64,000 bases of DNA. Origin: Bryobacterales bacterium (GTDB lineage Bacteria > Acidobacteriota > Terriglobia > Bryobacterales > Bryobacteraceae). Each line of letters starts with the position of its first letter. The stretch's first letter is position 1. The DNA lies in assembly GCA_016789905.1 (NCBI GenBank), contig JAEUQC010000196.1:1-64000 (forward strand). Direction: 5' to 3'. The notes beneath the pieces are model-generated. The model was not told where the DNA came from and ran no database searches. It worked only from the letters and a program-made list of their open reading frames with translations. A program made the translations under genes and the position numbers. This document shows, piece after piece, positions 15,884 to 24,355 of the stretch.

Positions 15884-18766
15884 CTAGCGGCGAATGGTGA
15901 CGACGATGGGATCGCTCTGTTCGGCGCGGAGCAGCGAACGAACCTGGAGCACGGCCGGGCCGGGCGGAAGGTTTTCGGGGATTTGCGCCGAGATTTGGCC
16001 GTCGGAAGTTTGGAGCAGCGGGAGGGGCAACTCATTCATCACGACGCAGGAACCGCCGAGGACGGTGGGCGCGGGGATGGAGGTGGCGGTGGCGGGGTTG
16101 GCCAGGCGAAGGCCGTTAATGGTGACAAAACCGCCGGGGCGAAGGTTTGGCGTACCGTCTTCGCTATTGACGATGCCGCGGCTGCCGGCGGTGATGGCCG
16201 GGCGGGGGGCGGTGCCGGTAGGATAGACAGGGATGACGCTCAGGCCGCTGACGCCGATGGAATACGCCAGATTTTGATCGTCGACCAGGATCTGGCGAGG
16301 GGGAGTGTTCACGCGGGCGGCGCCGAAGACGCTGAACTGCGGGTTTTCCGGGGCAACGGCGATGACGGTCTCCGAGCCGGTTTGGATGTTCACCATTTCC
16401 AGCGTGGCGCGAGCGTCGTCACGGGTAACGGCGGTGATGTTCTGGCGCACGGGGGTGGTCATGCGAAGGAAGATGTTGTCGCTGATGGCGTAGACGCTGG
16501 CGACGTTGCGCTGGCCGTTAGAGACGATGGTCTGTGTGGGGGGCTGGCCGGGGGCGGCGGGGGCGCCGAACTGGGTGACGCCGGGCCGCTCCGTGCCGCC
16601 GATGACGGCGAGGCTGGGGCTGAGGATGAGGCCATTGGCGAGAAAGTATGAGCCGGCGGGGCCGGAACTGGCGGGGCCGAAGTAGGAGACCGGCGCCTGG
16701 TCATAGAGCTGGCGGGAGGCGGTGTAGGAGTCGGCAATGGCGTCGTAGAGATACGCATTGGCGTTGCCGGCCATAGTGAGAATGTATTCGCCGCCCGGGG
16801 AGGCCACCATGGAGATGGGCGCGCCGATGGTGACAGGGGTGATGCTATTGGCCGGGCGGACGGTAGCCTGGTTGCCGATGACGCGCCAGAAGCTGCCATT
16901 GGACATCATGAATTGCAGGCCGGAGAGACCGTAGGCCATGGCGAGCGGGCGAACGGGGGCTTGCTGGCCGATGCGAGGGATCGCGGGAAAATCGACTTTT
17001 CCGGAGATGGTCATGGAGTCGAGATCGATGATGTCGATGGACTCGCCGCCGGAGTTGCCAACGTAGAGTGTTTGGGCGTCCGGGGTCATGGCCATGGAAT
17101 GGGGGAGTTGGCCGACTTCGAGCGGGGCAAGGAACTGCTGGGCCTTGGTGTCAAAAACTTCGATGCGGTTGAAGCCGGAGTTGGAGATATAGATACGGCT
17201 GCGCTTGGAGTCGAGAATCATATCCCAGAGACCTTCGCCGTTATTGAGAGTGACCGGAAGGGGATAAATGACGCCCCGCTGGTCGCGTTCGCGGTAGTTC
17301 ATGTAGACGCGAATGACGTTGGGGAAATTGATGGCGTCGAGCGATTGGAGGGTGACGTTGATGGCGGCGCCGCCACCGCCGGCGGCGGCGGTGAATAGAT
17401 TCGTGCCAGGCTGGCGAACAACGCCTGAGCGGCCGGGTTCCATGGTGAATGTGATGGTGGAAGGGGCAACGCCGCTCGATTGTTGCATGACGAGCGCGGT
17501 GGTGGTGTTGGGGATGGAGAAGGTGAGGCGGCCCTTGCCGAGGTTGCCGATCTTGACGGCGGCCTTGGCGACACCCTTGTTGCAGTTATCGACGGCGAGG
17601 AAGACCTGGGTGGTTTCGGGTTGGAGAATGGGGTAATCGTAGAGGGCCCCGATGGGCATGTGGAGCAGACCGGATTCGGAAATCGCAAAGAGATCGTTCC
17701 CGTCCTGCGTGAGGCGCATGACGCCGAGGATGGATTCGCGAAGGCGGAGGCCAAGCCGAACACTGAGATTATTAGAGCCGCCAACGTAAAGTACGTTGGA
17801 AACGGGGCGAGCGGTGGTGGCGGCGGTATTGAAGGCGCTGTAGAGCGTTTTGCCATCGAGTGAGTACGCGGTGCCTCCGAGGTTGCGCTGCACGTTAAAG
17901 CCAGGATTGAAGCCGTTGCCGATGAAGAAGGGGAAGTTGGCAGTGCTCATTTGAGCGACGACGGCGAGGGTGGCGGTGTCGTAGAGGGTAGATCCGGCCA
18001 TGAACTTGCTGCCATCGGGGGACATGGAGAGGATGGTGGACTGACCCGTGACGGTACGGTTGCGGATGACGGTGCCGGAGGCGGTTTCGTAAACGAAGAG
18101 CGTGGTCTGGGCGGTGTTAGCGTTCTGGTTAATGGCTACCATGCCGACGATGAAATTGCCGTCGGGCGTGGTGATGAGGCGGCCGGGGAATGCGGTGGCG
18201 GGGCGGCCGGCGAAGACGGCGGGGAGCGGGGCGGGCGTGGAGATGGTGGGCGGGTTGGGGATGGAGAAGATCTGCTGGCCGGAGCCCTGGGTGCGATCAA
18301 AGAGCAGCAAGGTGTTGAGCGCGTTGTTGGTGCCCGTGCCTTGGGTGGTAATGAGGACGCGGCCATCGGCGCCGACGGCGACGCCTTCGGGTTTCGCAGG
18401 GAGGCTGACGGTGTTGACTACCGAATCGGACCCGAGATCGATGATGGAGAGACCGGCACTTTGGGTGTTGGTGACGTAGAGGTAGGCGGAATCCGGCGAG
18501 AGGGCGGCGGACAAAGGGAAGTTGCCGACGACGATGCTCTTCATGACCTTGCGTTCGCTGAGGCTCAGGACGTCGACCCGGTTGGCGGTGGAGTTGATGG
18601 AATAGATGCGTCCGCGCGCTTCATCGAGCACGATATCGGATGGAGTGCCGCCCAGATTGACAACGCTGCCGAAGACGGCGCCGGTGGTCTGCGCGAACGC
18701 GGCGGAGGCGATGAGGGAGACGCAAATCCCGAGCCGGAAAAAAGTCGATTGCAGGGACATAGCCAA
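15884..18766 (-). CDS. Exported YVTN-type beta-propeller protein with TIGR03437-like C-terminal domain
   Basis: 960 residues with a signal peptide (ICVSLIASAAFAQ). Two blocks of YVTN/NHL-type repeats are visible: about residues 35-250 (RIYSINSTANRVDVLSLSER, SAYLYVTNTQSAGLSIIDL) and about 520-610 (RIYISNSGFNRIEVFDTK, QTLYVGNSGGESIDIIDL). The C-terminal 90 residues (LRPGGFVTINGLRLANP, PTVLGGSCVVMNELPLPLL, SDGQISAQIPENLPPG) resemble the Solibacter-type TIGR03437 domain. It is probably a surface or secreted protein; the ligand is unknown. The domain is the strongest single taxonomic hint in the window. Confidence 0.8.
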   Translation of the reverse strand: MAMSLQSTFFRLGICVSLIASAAFAQTTGAVFGSVVNLGGTPSDIVLDEARGRIYSINSTANRVDVLSLSERKVMKSIVVGNFPLSAALSPDSAYLYVTNTQSAGLSIIDLGSDSVVNTVSLPAKPEGVAVGADGRVLITTQGTGTNNALNTLLLFDRTQGSGQQIFSIPNPPTISTPAPLPAVFAGRPATAFPGRLITTPDGNFIVGMVAINQNANTAQTTLFVYETASGTVIRNRTVTGQSTILSMSPDGSKFMAGSTLYDTATLAVVAQMSTANFPFFIGNGFNPGFNVQRNLGGTAYSLDGKTLYSAFNTAATTARPVSNVLYVGGSNNLSVRLGLRLRESILGVMRLTQDGNDLFAISESGLLHMPIGALYDYPILQPETTQVFLAVDNCNKGVAKAAVKIGNLGKGRLTFSIPNTTTALVMQQSSGVAPSTITFTMEPGRSGVVRQPGTNLFTAAAGGGGAAINVTLQSLDAINFPNVIRVYMNYRERDQRGVIYPLPVTLNNGEGLWDMILDSKRSRIYISNSGFNRIEVFDTKAQQFLAPLEVGQLPHSMAMTPDAQTLYVGNSGGESIDIIDLDSMTISGKVDFPAIPRIGQQAPVRPLAMAYGLSGLQFMMSNGSFWRVIGNQATVRPANSITPVTIGAPISMVASPGGEYILTMAGNANAYLYDAIADSYTASRQLYDQAPVSYFGPASSGPAGSYFLANGLILSPSLAVIGGTERPGVTQFGAPAAPGQPPTQTIVSNGQRNVASVYAISDNIFLRMTTPVRQNITAVTRDDARATLEMVNIQTGSETVIAVAPENPQFSVFGAARVNTPPRQILVDDQNLAYSIGVSGLSVIPVYPTGTAPRPAITAGSRGIVNSEDGTPNLRPGGFVTINGLRLANPATATSIPAPTVLGGSCVVMNELPLPLLQTSDGQISAQIPENLPPGPAVLQVRSLLRAEQSDPIVVTIRR

Positions 18767-18859
18767 TTCGTTAGTCTAAACCCTTACGACACAGGAAAGT
18801 TCCTCGCCCTGGCGCAACAAAATGCGCGGCGCGGGGTTGAACAGGAGTCCCACCGCACA

Positions 18860-19228
18860 GTGCCAGTTAAACTACTGATAAAAAACAAAGACCGGAACTG
18901 TGATGTGACGACGAACGCCGATATCGCTGATACGAGCCAGAAGCGAAGGACGGGTTTGTTAAAACATACTCATCTTGCTGCGGGGGAGGGGCTGTGGATT
19001 GTACCCTGCGAAGCGGTACACACGTTTGGGATGCCGTTTGCGATTGATGTGGTGTATTTGAGCAAGCAGAGGAAGGTCTTGAAGATACGGGAGAATATGA
19101 AGAAGTCGCGGATGTCGCTGTGTTTGCGGGCGCACTCGGTGCTGGAGTTGCCGGCGGGCCATGCGGCGGCGACGGGATTGTCCGTAGGGGATCAATTGGA
19201 AATCACGAAGTTCACGGTGGCTGATTGA
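18860..19228 (+). CDS. DUF192 protein
   Basis: 122 residues if read from the GTG at 18860, with an aggag site 13 bases upstream. DUF192 marks are present: RRTGLLKH, GLWIVPCEAVHTFGMPFAID, VVYLSKQRKVLKI and VLELPAGHAAATG. No signal peptide is seen. The family is of unknown function and often lies near envelope or pilus genes. Its TGA overlaps the ATG of the TPR lipoprotein (TGATG), suggesting it begins the Tad transcription unit. The 92-base gap before it is a divergent promoter region shared with the propeller gene. Confidence 0.85.
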   Translation: MPVKLLIKNKDRNCDVTTNADIADTSQKRRTGLLKHTHLAAGEGLWIVPCEAVHTFGMPFAIDVVYLSKQRKVLKIRENMKKSRMSLCLRAHSVLELPAGHAAATGLSVGDQLEITKFTVAD

Positions 19229-20196
19229 TGCGAGCGGCGGCGACAGCGTTGGCGGCGGGGGTGTTGTTGACTGGGTGTGCGCCGAAGGCGCGGGTGGCGC
19301 GGGTAGCGCCGCCGGCGAAGGCGATGCGGCCGGTGATGCAGCGGCAGGTGCTGAACGCGGTGGACGCAGGGGAAGGGAATCCGCGGGTGCGGGCGCTGCG
19401 GGAAAAACTGGCGGCGGAGCCGCAGAACGTGGCCCTGCGGGTGGAGTTGGCCGCCGAGTACGGGAAGCAGGGCTATACGGAACTGGAGTTGGAGCACCTG
19501 CGTTTAGCGGCAGAACGGTTTCCGGAGTCGGAAGAGGCGGTGATAGCGCTGAGCCGGACACTGGTGAGGGTATCGCGGCCGGATGAGGCGGCGGTATGGC
19601 TGCGCGGGTTTTTGGCCAAGCAGGCGAAGGCGCCGGCGAATGTTCTTTCGTGGGCGGGAATCGCCGAGGACGAACGGGGCAAGTGGAAAGACGGCGAGCC
19701 GTATCACCGGCAGGCAGTGGAGCGTGCGCCGGGGCGGGACGCGCTGCACAACAACCTGGGCTACAATCTGCTGATGCAGGGCCGGAAGGGGGACGCGGCG
19801 GAAGAGTTCCGGCGGGCGCTGGAGTTGAACCCGGCGTCGGAAACGGCGCGGAACAACCTGGGGCTGGCGCTGGGAGACCAGCCGGCGGCGGCGATCACAC
19901 AGTTCCGGCAGACGGCGGACCTGGCGGTTGCGCACAACAATCTGGCGGCGTATTTGTATGAGAAGGGGGACTTGGCGGGCGCGCGTAAGGAGTTGGAACT
20001 GGCGCTGGAGTACCGCAAGGACATGCCGCAGATCTTGGACAATCTTCGGAAAGTGGCGGCGGCGGACGGGGAACCGGTCCGGATGCCGCGCGAAGGGAAG
20101 AGTTCGTTTTGGAAGTTGTTTGCCCGGGGCTTGAAGCAAACCTTCATTTCGGGCGAGGATAAACAGGCGAGCGGGTCCGCGGAAGCGGCCCGGTAG
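19228..20196 (+). CDS. TPR lipoprotein of the Tad pilus locus (TadD-like)
   Basis: 322 residues. The signal sequence ends in a good lipobox (VLLTGC, Cys17). About five tetratricopeptide-like helical repeats follow, for example YGKQGYTELELEHLRLAAERF and NLGYNLLMQGRKGDAAEEFR, with NNLAAYLYEKGDLAGARKEL later. TadD is a TPR lipoprotein needed for assembly of the Tad secretin, so location just before the Flp pilin supports a similar pilotin or assembly role. The TTG three bases upstream is a less likely start. Confidence 0.75.
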   Translation: MRAAATALAAGVLLTGCAPKARVARVAPPAKAMRPVMQRQVLNAVDAGEGNPRVRALREKLAAEPQNVALRVELAAEYGKQGYTELELEHLRLAAERFPESEEAVIALSRTLVRVSRPDEAAVWLRGFLAKQAKAPANVLSWAGIAEDERGKWKDGEPYHRQAVERAPGRDALHNNLGYNLLMQGRKGDAAEEFRRALELNPASETARNNLGLALGDQPAAAITQFRQTADLAVAHNNLAAYLYEKGDLAGARKELELALEYRKDMPQILDNLRKVAAADGEPVRMPREGKSSFWKLFARGLKQTFISGEDKQASGSAEAAR

Positions 20197-20219
20197 GTAT
20201 GATAAGCAAGAAGGAAACC

Positions 20220-20408
20220 ATGATCAAACAAATTTTGATGCGCGTTTGGAATGAAGAGCAGGGCCAGGACCTGGTGGAATACGCCCTGATTGTGGCGGCG
20301 GTGGGGCTGGCGCTGATCACCACGGTGAACCAGTTGTCGACGGCCGTGGTGTCGCTCTATTCAAGCATCACGCAGGGCTTGACGAGCATCGGCGCGAGCG
20401 GCCAGTAA
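20220..20408 (+). CDS. flp: Flp-type pilin
   Basis: 62 residues from the ATG at 20220, which has aagga 5 bases upstream; an in-frame ATG at 20199 would add seven residues. The leader ends NEEQG15, followed by QDLVEYALIV, matching the Flp cleavage pattern G/XXXXEY (E20, Y21). The hydrophobic helix continues through VAAVGLALITTV. It is the major subunit of Tad pili, processed by a TadV-type prepilin peptidase. No such peptidase gene lies in the window, so it must be encoded elsewhere. Confidence 0.92.
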   Translation: MIKQILMRVWNEEQGQDLVEYALIVAAVGLALITTVNQLSTAVVSLYSSITQGLTSIGASGQ

Positions 20409-20421
20409 GGACCATTTCCCG

Positions 20422-21843
20422 ATGGAGCCACGCCAGGCGAACAAAGCGACGGCGTGGCTACTGCCGGACCTGGCGTTAGCGCTGGCGCTATTTACGGTGC
20501 TTTATGCGCTGGTGTTTTACCGGGCACCGGAACAGTTGTTTCGCGATTCCGACACGGGCTGGCATATTCGGACGGGCGAGCGGATTACGAGGGACTGGGC
20601 GGTTCCGCAGTCGGATCCGTTTTCATTTTCACGGCCCGGGGGTGAGTGGTTTGCGTGGGAGTGGGCGGCGGACGCGGCGATGGGCGCGGCGCACCGGGCT
20701 GGCGGGCTGGCTGGTGTGGCGGGGCTGTATTTGGCGGCGATTGGGATTTGCTCGTGGCTGTGGGTGCGGCTGCACTGGGCGTGTGGCTCGAATTTCTGGA
20801 TGGTTTGTTTGTTGGCGTCCCCGATGCTAACGGCGGCGCAACTGCACTGGCTGGCGCGGCCGCATGTGCTGGGGTGGGTATGGCTGCTGGCGGCGCTGTT
20901 GCTATTGGAACGCGGACGGTTGGGGTGGAGGGAAGCGCTGGCGCTGGCGGTGGTGTGGGCGAACACACATGGTTCGTTCTTTTTGCTGCCTGTGCTGTGC
21001 GTGCTCTATGGCGCGCGTTGGCCCGTTGTAGCGGCGGCGGCGCTGGGCACGCTGGTGAACCCTTATGGATGGGCGCTCCATTTCCATTTGGCGAAGTACC
21101 TGGGCGACCAGGAACTGTTGAGCCGCGTGGCTGAGTTTCAGAGTTTTAATTTCCACGTGGAGGGAGCGTGGCAGATTGGGGCACTGGTGCTGGCGGGGAT
21201 GACGGGATTCGTATGCGCGGCGGCGTGCGGGCAGTGGCGGCGTGCGGCGGTGCTGTTGTTGCTGTGCGCGATGGGGCTGCGGAGCGCTCGTGGGCTGCCG
21301 GTGCTGGCGCTGGCGGGATTGCCACTGGCTGGCGGGGCGATAACGGCTGCGCTTTGGCGGTGGGAGTTGTGGCCGAGATGGGGACGGGAAGCGATGGTCT
21401 ATGGCGACCGGCTGCGGGCACTGCAGGCGCCGTTGCACGGGTGGGCGCTGGGCATTGCTTTTCTTGGGCTGACGGGGCTGGCGGTGCTTGGGAGCCGGCC
21501 GGGATTTCCGGCGGCGGAATTTCCAGTGACGGCGGCCGCGCATCTGCCGGCGGGAGGAGTGCTGCTGGCTCCGGACAAGTACGGGGGGTACCTGATCTAC
21601 CGTTTCGATGGGGCGAGGAGAGTATATTTTGACGGGCGGAGCGACTACTACGGGGCGGAGTTCCTGAAAGAGTACGTGGCGATGATTGAGCTGCGGGCCG
21701 GGTGGGAGGAGACGGCGGCGAAATACGGGTTTACGCACGCGTTGCTGCCGGTGCGATATTCGCTGATTCCGGCGCTGGAAAAGCAGGGCTGGCGGCGGCG
21801 GTACGCGGATGCAACTTCCGTCTTGTTGGAGCGGAACTTTTAG
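20422..21843 (+). CDS. Polytopic membrane protein, GT-C glycosyltransferase-like
   Basis: 473 residues with about nine to eleven hydrophobic segments. The first extracytoplasmic loop holds LFRDSDTGWHIRTGERI and VPQSDPFSFSRPGGEWFAWEW; an acidic DxD-like loop after the first span is typical of GT-C lipid-linked sugar transferases. A soluble C-terminal part (PDKYGGYLIYRFDGARRVYF) also resembles such proteins. It starts 13 bases after the pilin stop. Pilin or surface glycosylation is a reasonable guess from position, but the enzyme class is not proven by sequence. Confidence 0.6.
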   Translation: MEPRQANKATAWLLPDLALALALFTVLYALVFYRAPEQLFRDSDTGWHIRTGERITRDWAVPQSDPFSFSRPGGEWFAWEWAADAAMGAAHRAGGLAGVAGLYLAAIGICSWLWVRLHWACGSNFWMVCLLASPMLTAAQLHWLARPHVLGWVWLLAALLLLERGRLGWREALALAVVWANTHGSFFLLPVLCVLYGARWPVVAAAALGTLVNPYGWALHFHLAKYLGDQELLSRVAEFQSFNFHVEGAWQIGALVLAGMTGFVCAAACGQWRRAAVLLLLCAMGLRSARGLPVLALAGLPLAGGAITAALWRWELWPRWGREAMVYGDRLRALQAPLHGWALGIAFLGLTGLAVLGSRPGFPAAEFPVTAAAHLPAGGVLLAPDKYGGYLIYRFDGARRVYFDGRSDYYGAEFLKEYVAMIELRAGWEETAAKYGFTHALLPVRYSLIPALEKQGWRRRYADATSVLLERNF

Positions 21844-21883
21844 CGCTATGCTGTGTTGTTACGATATCAGCAATGCCATCCTG

Positions 21884-21901
21884 CCAGCCCCATAGGGCTG
21901 G
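21884..21901 (+). promoter_or_regulatory. Perfect hairpin in the Tad locus between the GT-C gene and cpaB
   Basis: CCAGCCC, loop CATA, GGGCTGG: seven perfect base pairs with a four-base loop, in the 94-base gap before cpaB. The following bases (agtgtgtttggtg) hold only a short T run, so it is a poor intrinsic terminator on its own. It may lower read-through from the pilin gene into the machinery genes or stabilise the upstream mRNA. Confidence 0.4.
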
Positions 21902-21937
21902 AGTGTGTTTGGTGAACGTGTTCTTTAAGGAATGTTG

Positions 21938-22912
21938 ATGGACCGTCAGAAACTACTGTTGATCTTTGGGGGCGCGTTCATCGCGGCGACGCTGTTGACA
22001 TGGTTTCTGTACTCGCAGACCGTGGCGCCGAAGAAGGACAAAATGGTGACGGTGCTGGCGGCGACGGCGGACCTGCCGGCAGGGACGCGGGTGCAAAAGG
22101 TACATCTGAAAAAGATCGCAATTCCGCAGGCGACGGCGCCGCGCGGGACGGTGGCCGAGGAAGCGCAGGCACTGGAACGGGCGCTGCTGTTTCCGGTGAC
22201 GATGAATGAACCGATTCTTTCCAACCGGCTATCGAGCGTGACCGGCGCCGATGGGGTGGCTTCGTTGATTGAGCCGGGCAAGCGCGGAGTGAGCGTATCG
22301 GTGGCCGACGCGGCGAGCGCGGGCGGACTGATTCAGCCGCGGGCGCATGTGGATGTGTTGTTCACAAAAACCGGGTCTATGGCGGAGGCGGTAACGTCGA
22401 CGGTGCTGGAGGACGTGGTTGTGCTTTCCATCGGGCGGAACGTGGAGGCGGCGGCGGTGGCGGCGACGGGAACGGCCGCACCTGCGGCGGCGCCATCGAC
22501 GGGCAATCGATCGGTGACGCTTCTGGTGACGCCGGAGCAGGCGCGGGTGCTGGAACTGGCCAAGAACCAGGGAAAAATCAGCCTGGCGCTGCGGAACCCA
22601 AAGGACGCGGTGAAGAGCGAAGAGGTGCTGTCGGCGACATCGGAGACAATTGACCCCGGACTGATGCTGCGGACGGCGAAAGCGCGAGCGATGGCGACGG
22701 GAAGGATGCCGTCGCGGGCCGCAATGAACATTCCGAATTTGCAGGACGATAAGGCCTGGGCGGCGCTGGTGGGAGAAGACCCGGCGCAGCGCCCGCCGTC
22801 GCCTGTCACGATGACCAGACCGGCCGTGGAGAAGAAAGAACCGCCCAAGCCGCGGGCGGTGATTGATGTTTTCCGTGGGGACAAACACGTACAGGAAACG
22901 TTTCAGGACTAG
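21938..22912 (+). CDS. cpaB: Flp pilus assembly protein CpaB/RcpC
   Basis: 324 residues from the ATG at 21938, chosen because taagg lies 7 bases upstream; the ATG at 21932 would sit on that site. One N-terminal span (LLLIFGGAFIAATLLTWFLY) is followed by an SAF domain (TVLAATADLPAGTRVQKVHL, about residues 35-100) and an RcpC region (GKRGVSVSVADAASAGGLIQ, RAHVDVLFT). CpaB is a periplasmic anchored partner of the Tad secretin. The C-terminal 80 residues are Pro/Lys-rich and unassigned. Confidence 0.9.
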   Translation: MDRQKLLLIFGGAFIAATLLTWFLYSQTVAPKKDKMVTVLAATADLPAGTRVQKVHLKKIAIPQATAPRGTVAEEAQALERALLFPVTMNEPILSNRLSSVTGADGVASLIEPGKRGVSVSVADAASAGGLIQPRAHVDVLFTKTGSMAEAVTSTVLEDVVVLSIGRNVEAAAVAATGTAAPAAAPSTGNRSVTLLVTPEQARVLELAKNQGKISLALRNPKDAVKSEEVLSATSETIDPGLMLRTAKARAMATGRMPSRAAMNIPNLQDDKAWAALVGEDPAQRPPSPVTMTRPAVEKKEPPKPRAVIDVFRGDKHVQETFQD

Positions 22913-22936
22913 CGAACAGCAATCCCCAAACCACAC

Positions 22937-24355
22937 ATGAAAAATATTCGTCCTCTTATTCGGCTGGCGGCACTGAGCGTTGCCGCGGTTGCCGCAGGGT
23001 TGTTCGCTCAGACCGGCGCGCCCCGGGAGTTGACGTTGATTGTGGGCCGCGGCGAGTTGGTGCAGTTTTCGAATGACATCAAGACGGTGGCGGCGTCGGA
23101 GCCGAAAATCGCCGATGTCTCGGTGGTGTCGCCGCGCGAAGTGATGATCAACGCGAGGGGATTAGGAAAATCCACCGTGATTGTGTGGGAGACGGGGGCG
23201 GCGCCTCGACGCTACAACATTTCGGTGCTCGCCGACACGATGGATTTCGACGCGGTGAAGAGGTCGATTACCGAGGCGATGGCAGGCGGACCGGTGGCCG
23301 TGACGGGGAACGCGGATACGATAGTGCTGAGCGGGAAGGCGGAAAGCGTGGCGGCGGCGAAGAAGGCCGAAGCAATCGCGTCGACGTACGGGAAGAAAGT
23401 GGTGAACCTGATTGAGACCCCGGCCCCGGCGGAGTTGCGCCAGGTGATGCTTGAGGTGAAGTTCGCGGCGATCGACCGGATTGCGCTGCAGGAGGTGGGG
23501 TTCAACTTTTTGAGCCGCAACCCGAACACGCTGGGGGCGCTTTCGTCACAGCAGTTTTCGACGCCGCGGTTCAGCCAGTTGCAGTTTCAGAACCAGGAGT
23601 TTTCGAACACGACGCTGAACTTCGCCGATCTTTTGAACATGTTCATATTCCGGCCGGATTTGAATATCGGCGCGACGATCCGCGCGCTGCAATCGAGGAA
23701 CCTGCTGCAGATGCTGGCCGAGCCGAACCTGATTGCGCTGGAAGGCCGGGAGGCGAGTTTTCTGGCGGGTGGTGAATTTCCATTTCCGACGCTGACGGCG
23801 ACATCGACGGGTGGCGCGACGGCGCCGGTGGTGACGGTGCAGTTCAAGAAATTCGGCGTGCAGTTGGATTTCAAGCCGGAGATCACGAGCGACAACCGGA
23901 TTCACTTGAAGCTGCGGCCGCAGGTGAGCTCGCTCGATTACGCGAACGCGGTGACGCTGCAGGGGTTTCTGATTCCGGCGGTGGCGACGCGGTTCGCGGA
24001 GACGGAAGCGATACTGAACGATGGCGAGAGCTTCGCGGTGGCGGGGCTCATTGACAACCGGGTGATTCAATCGATGAGCCGGGTGAAGTGGCTGGGCGAT
24101 GTGCCGGTGGTGGGGCAACTGTTCCGCAGCCGGTCCACGCGGAAGACGAACGAGGAACTGCTGGTGGTGATCACGCCGCGCTTTGTGAAGCCGTTGACGC
24201 CGGACCAGAAACCGAAGCTGCCGGATTGGGTGGAGGACTTCCTGCCGCCCACGCCGGAGGACAAGGGCGCCGGATCGAAGAAGCTGACCAAGCAGCAGAA
24301 GAACGCGGCGAAGCCGGAGTTTATTGGACCGCGTGGACACCAGGAACCCAAGTAG
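22937..24355 (+). CDS. cpaC: Tad/Flp outer-membrane secretin CpaC/RcpA
   Basis: 472 residues with a signal peptide (LAALSVAAVAAGLFAQ). The N-terminal pilus domain (ELTLIVGRGELVQFSNDIKT, INARGLGKSTVIVWETG) is followed by a BON-like segment and the secretin core (LAEPNLIALEGREASFLAGG, FKPEITSDNRIHLKLRPQVS, TNEELLVVITPRFVKPL). It forms the outer-membrane pore for the Flp pilus. A Lys-rich tail follows the core. The next gene begins inside its 3' end. Confidence 0.95.
   Translation: MKNIRPLIRLAALSVAAVAAGLFAQTGAPRELTLIVGRGELVQFSNDIKTVAASEPKIADVSVVSPREVMINARGLGKSTVIVWETGAAPRRYNISVLADTMDFDAVKRSITEAMAGGPVAVTGNADTIVLSGKAESVAAAKKAEAIASTYGKKVVNLIETPAPAELRQVMLEVKFAAIDRIALQEVGFNFLSRNPNTLGALSSQQFSTPRFSQLQFQNQEFSNTTLNFADLLNMFIFRPDLNIGATIRALQSRNLLQMLAEPNLIALEGREASFLAGGEFPFPTLTATSTGGATAPVVTVQFKKFGVQLDFKPEITSDNRIHLKLRPQVSSLDYANAVTLQGFLIPAVATRFAETEAILNDGESFAVAGLIDNRVIQSMSRVKWLGDVPVVGQLFRSRSTRKTNEELLVVITPRFVKPLTPDQKPKLPDWVEDFLPPTPEDKGAGSKKLTKQQKNAAKPEFIGPRGHQEPK

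Noticed and set aside
17951..18859. N-terminal extension of the DUF192 frame
   Set aside because: The upstream part is antisense to the propeller gene and Gly/Asp/Glu-rich; the GTG at 18860 gives a normal DUF192 length.
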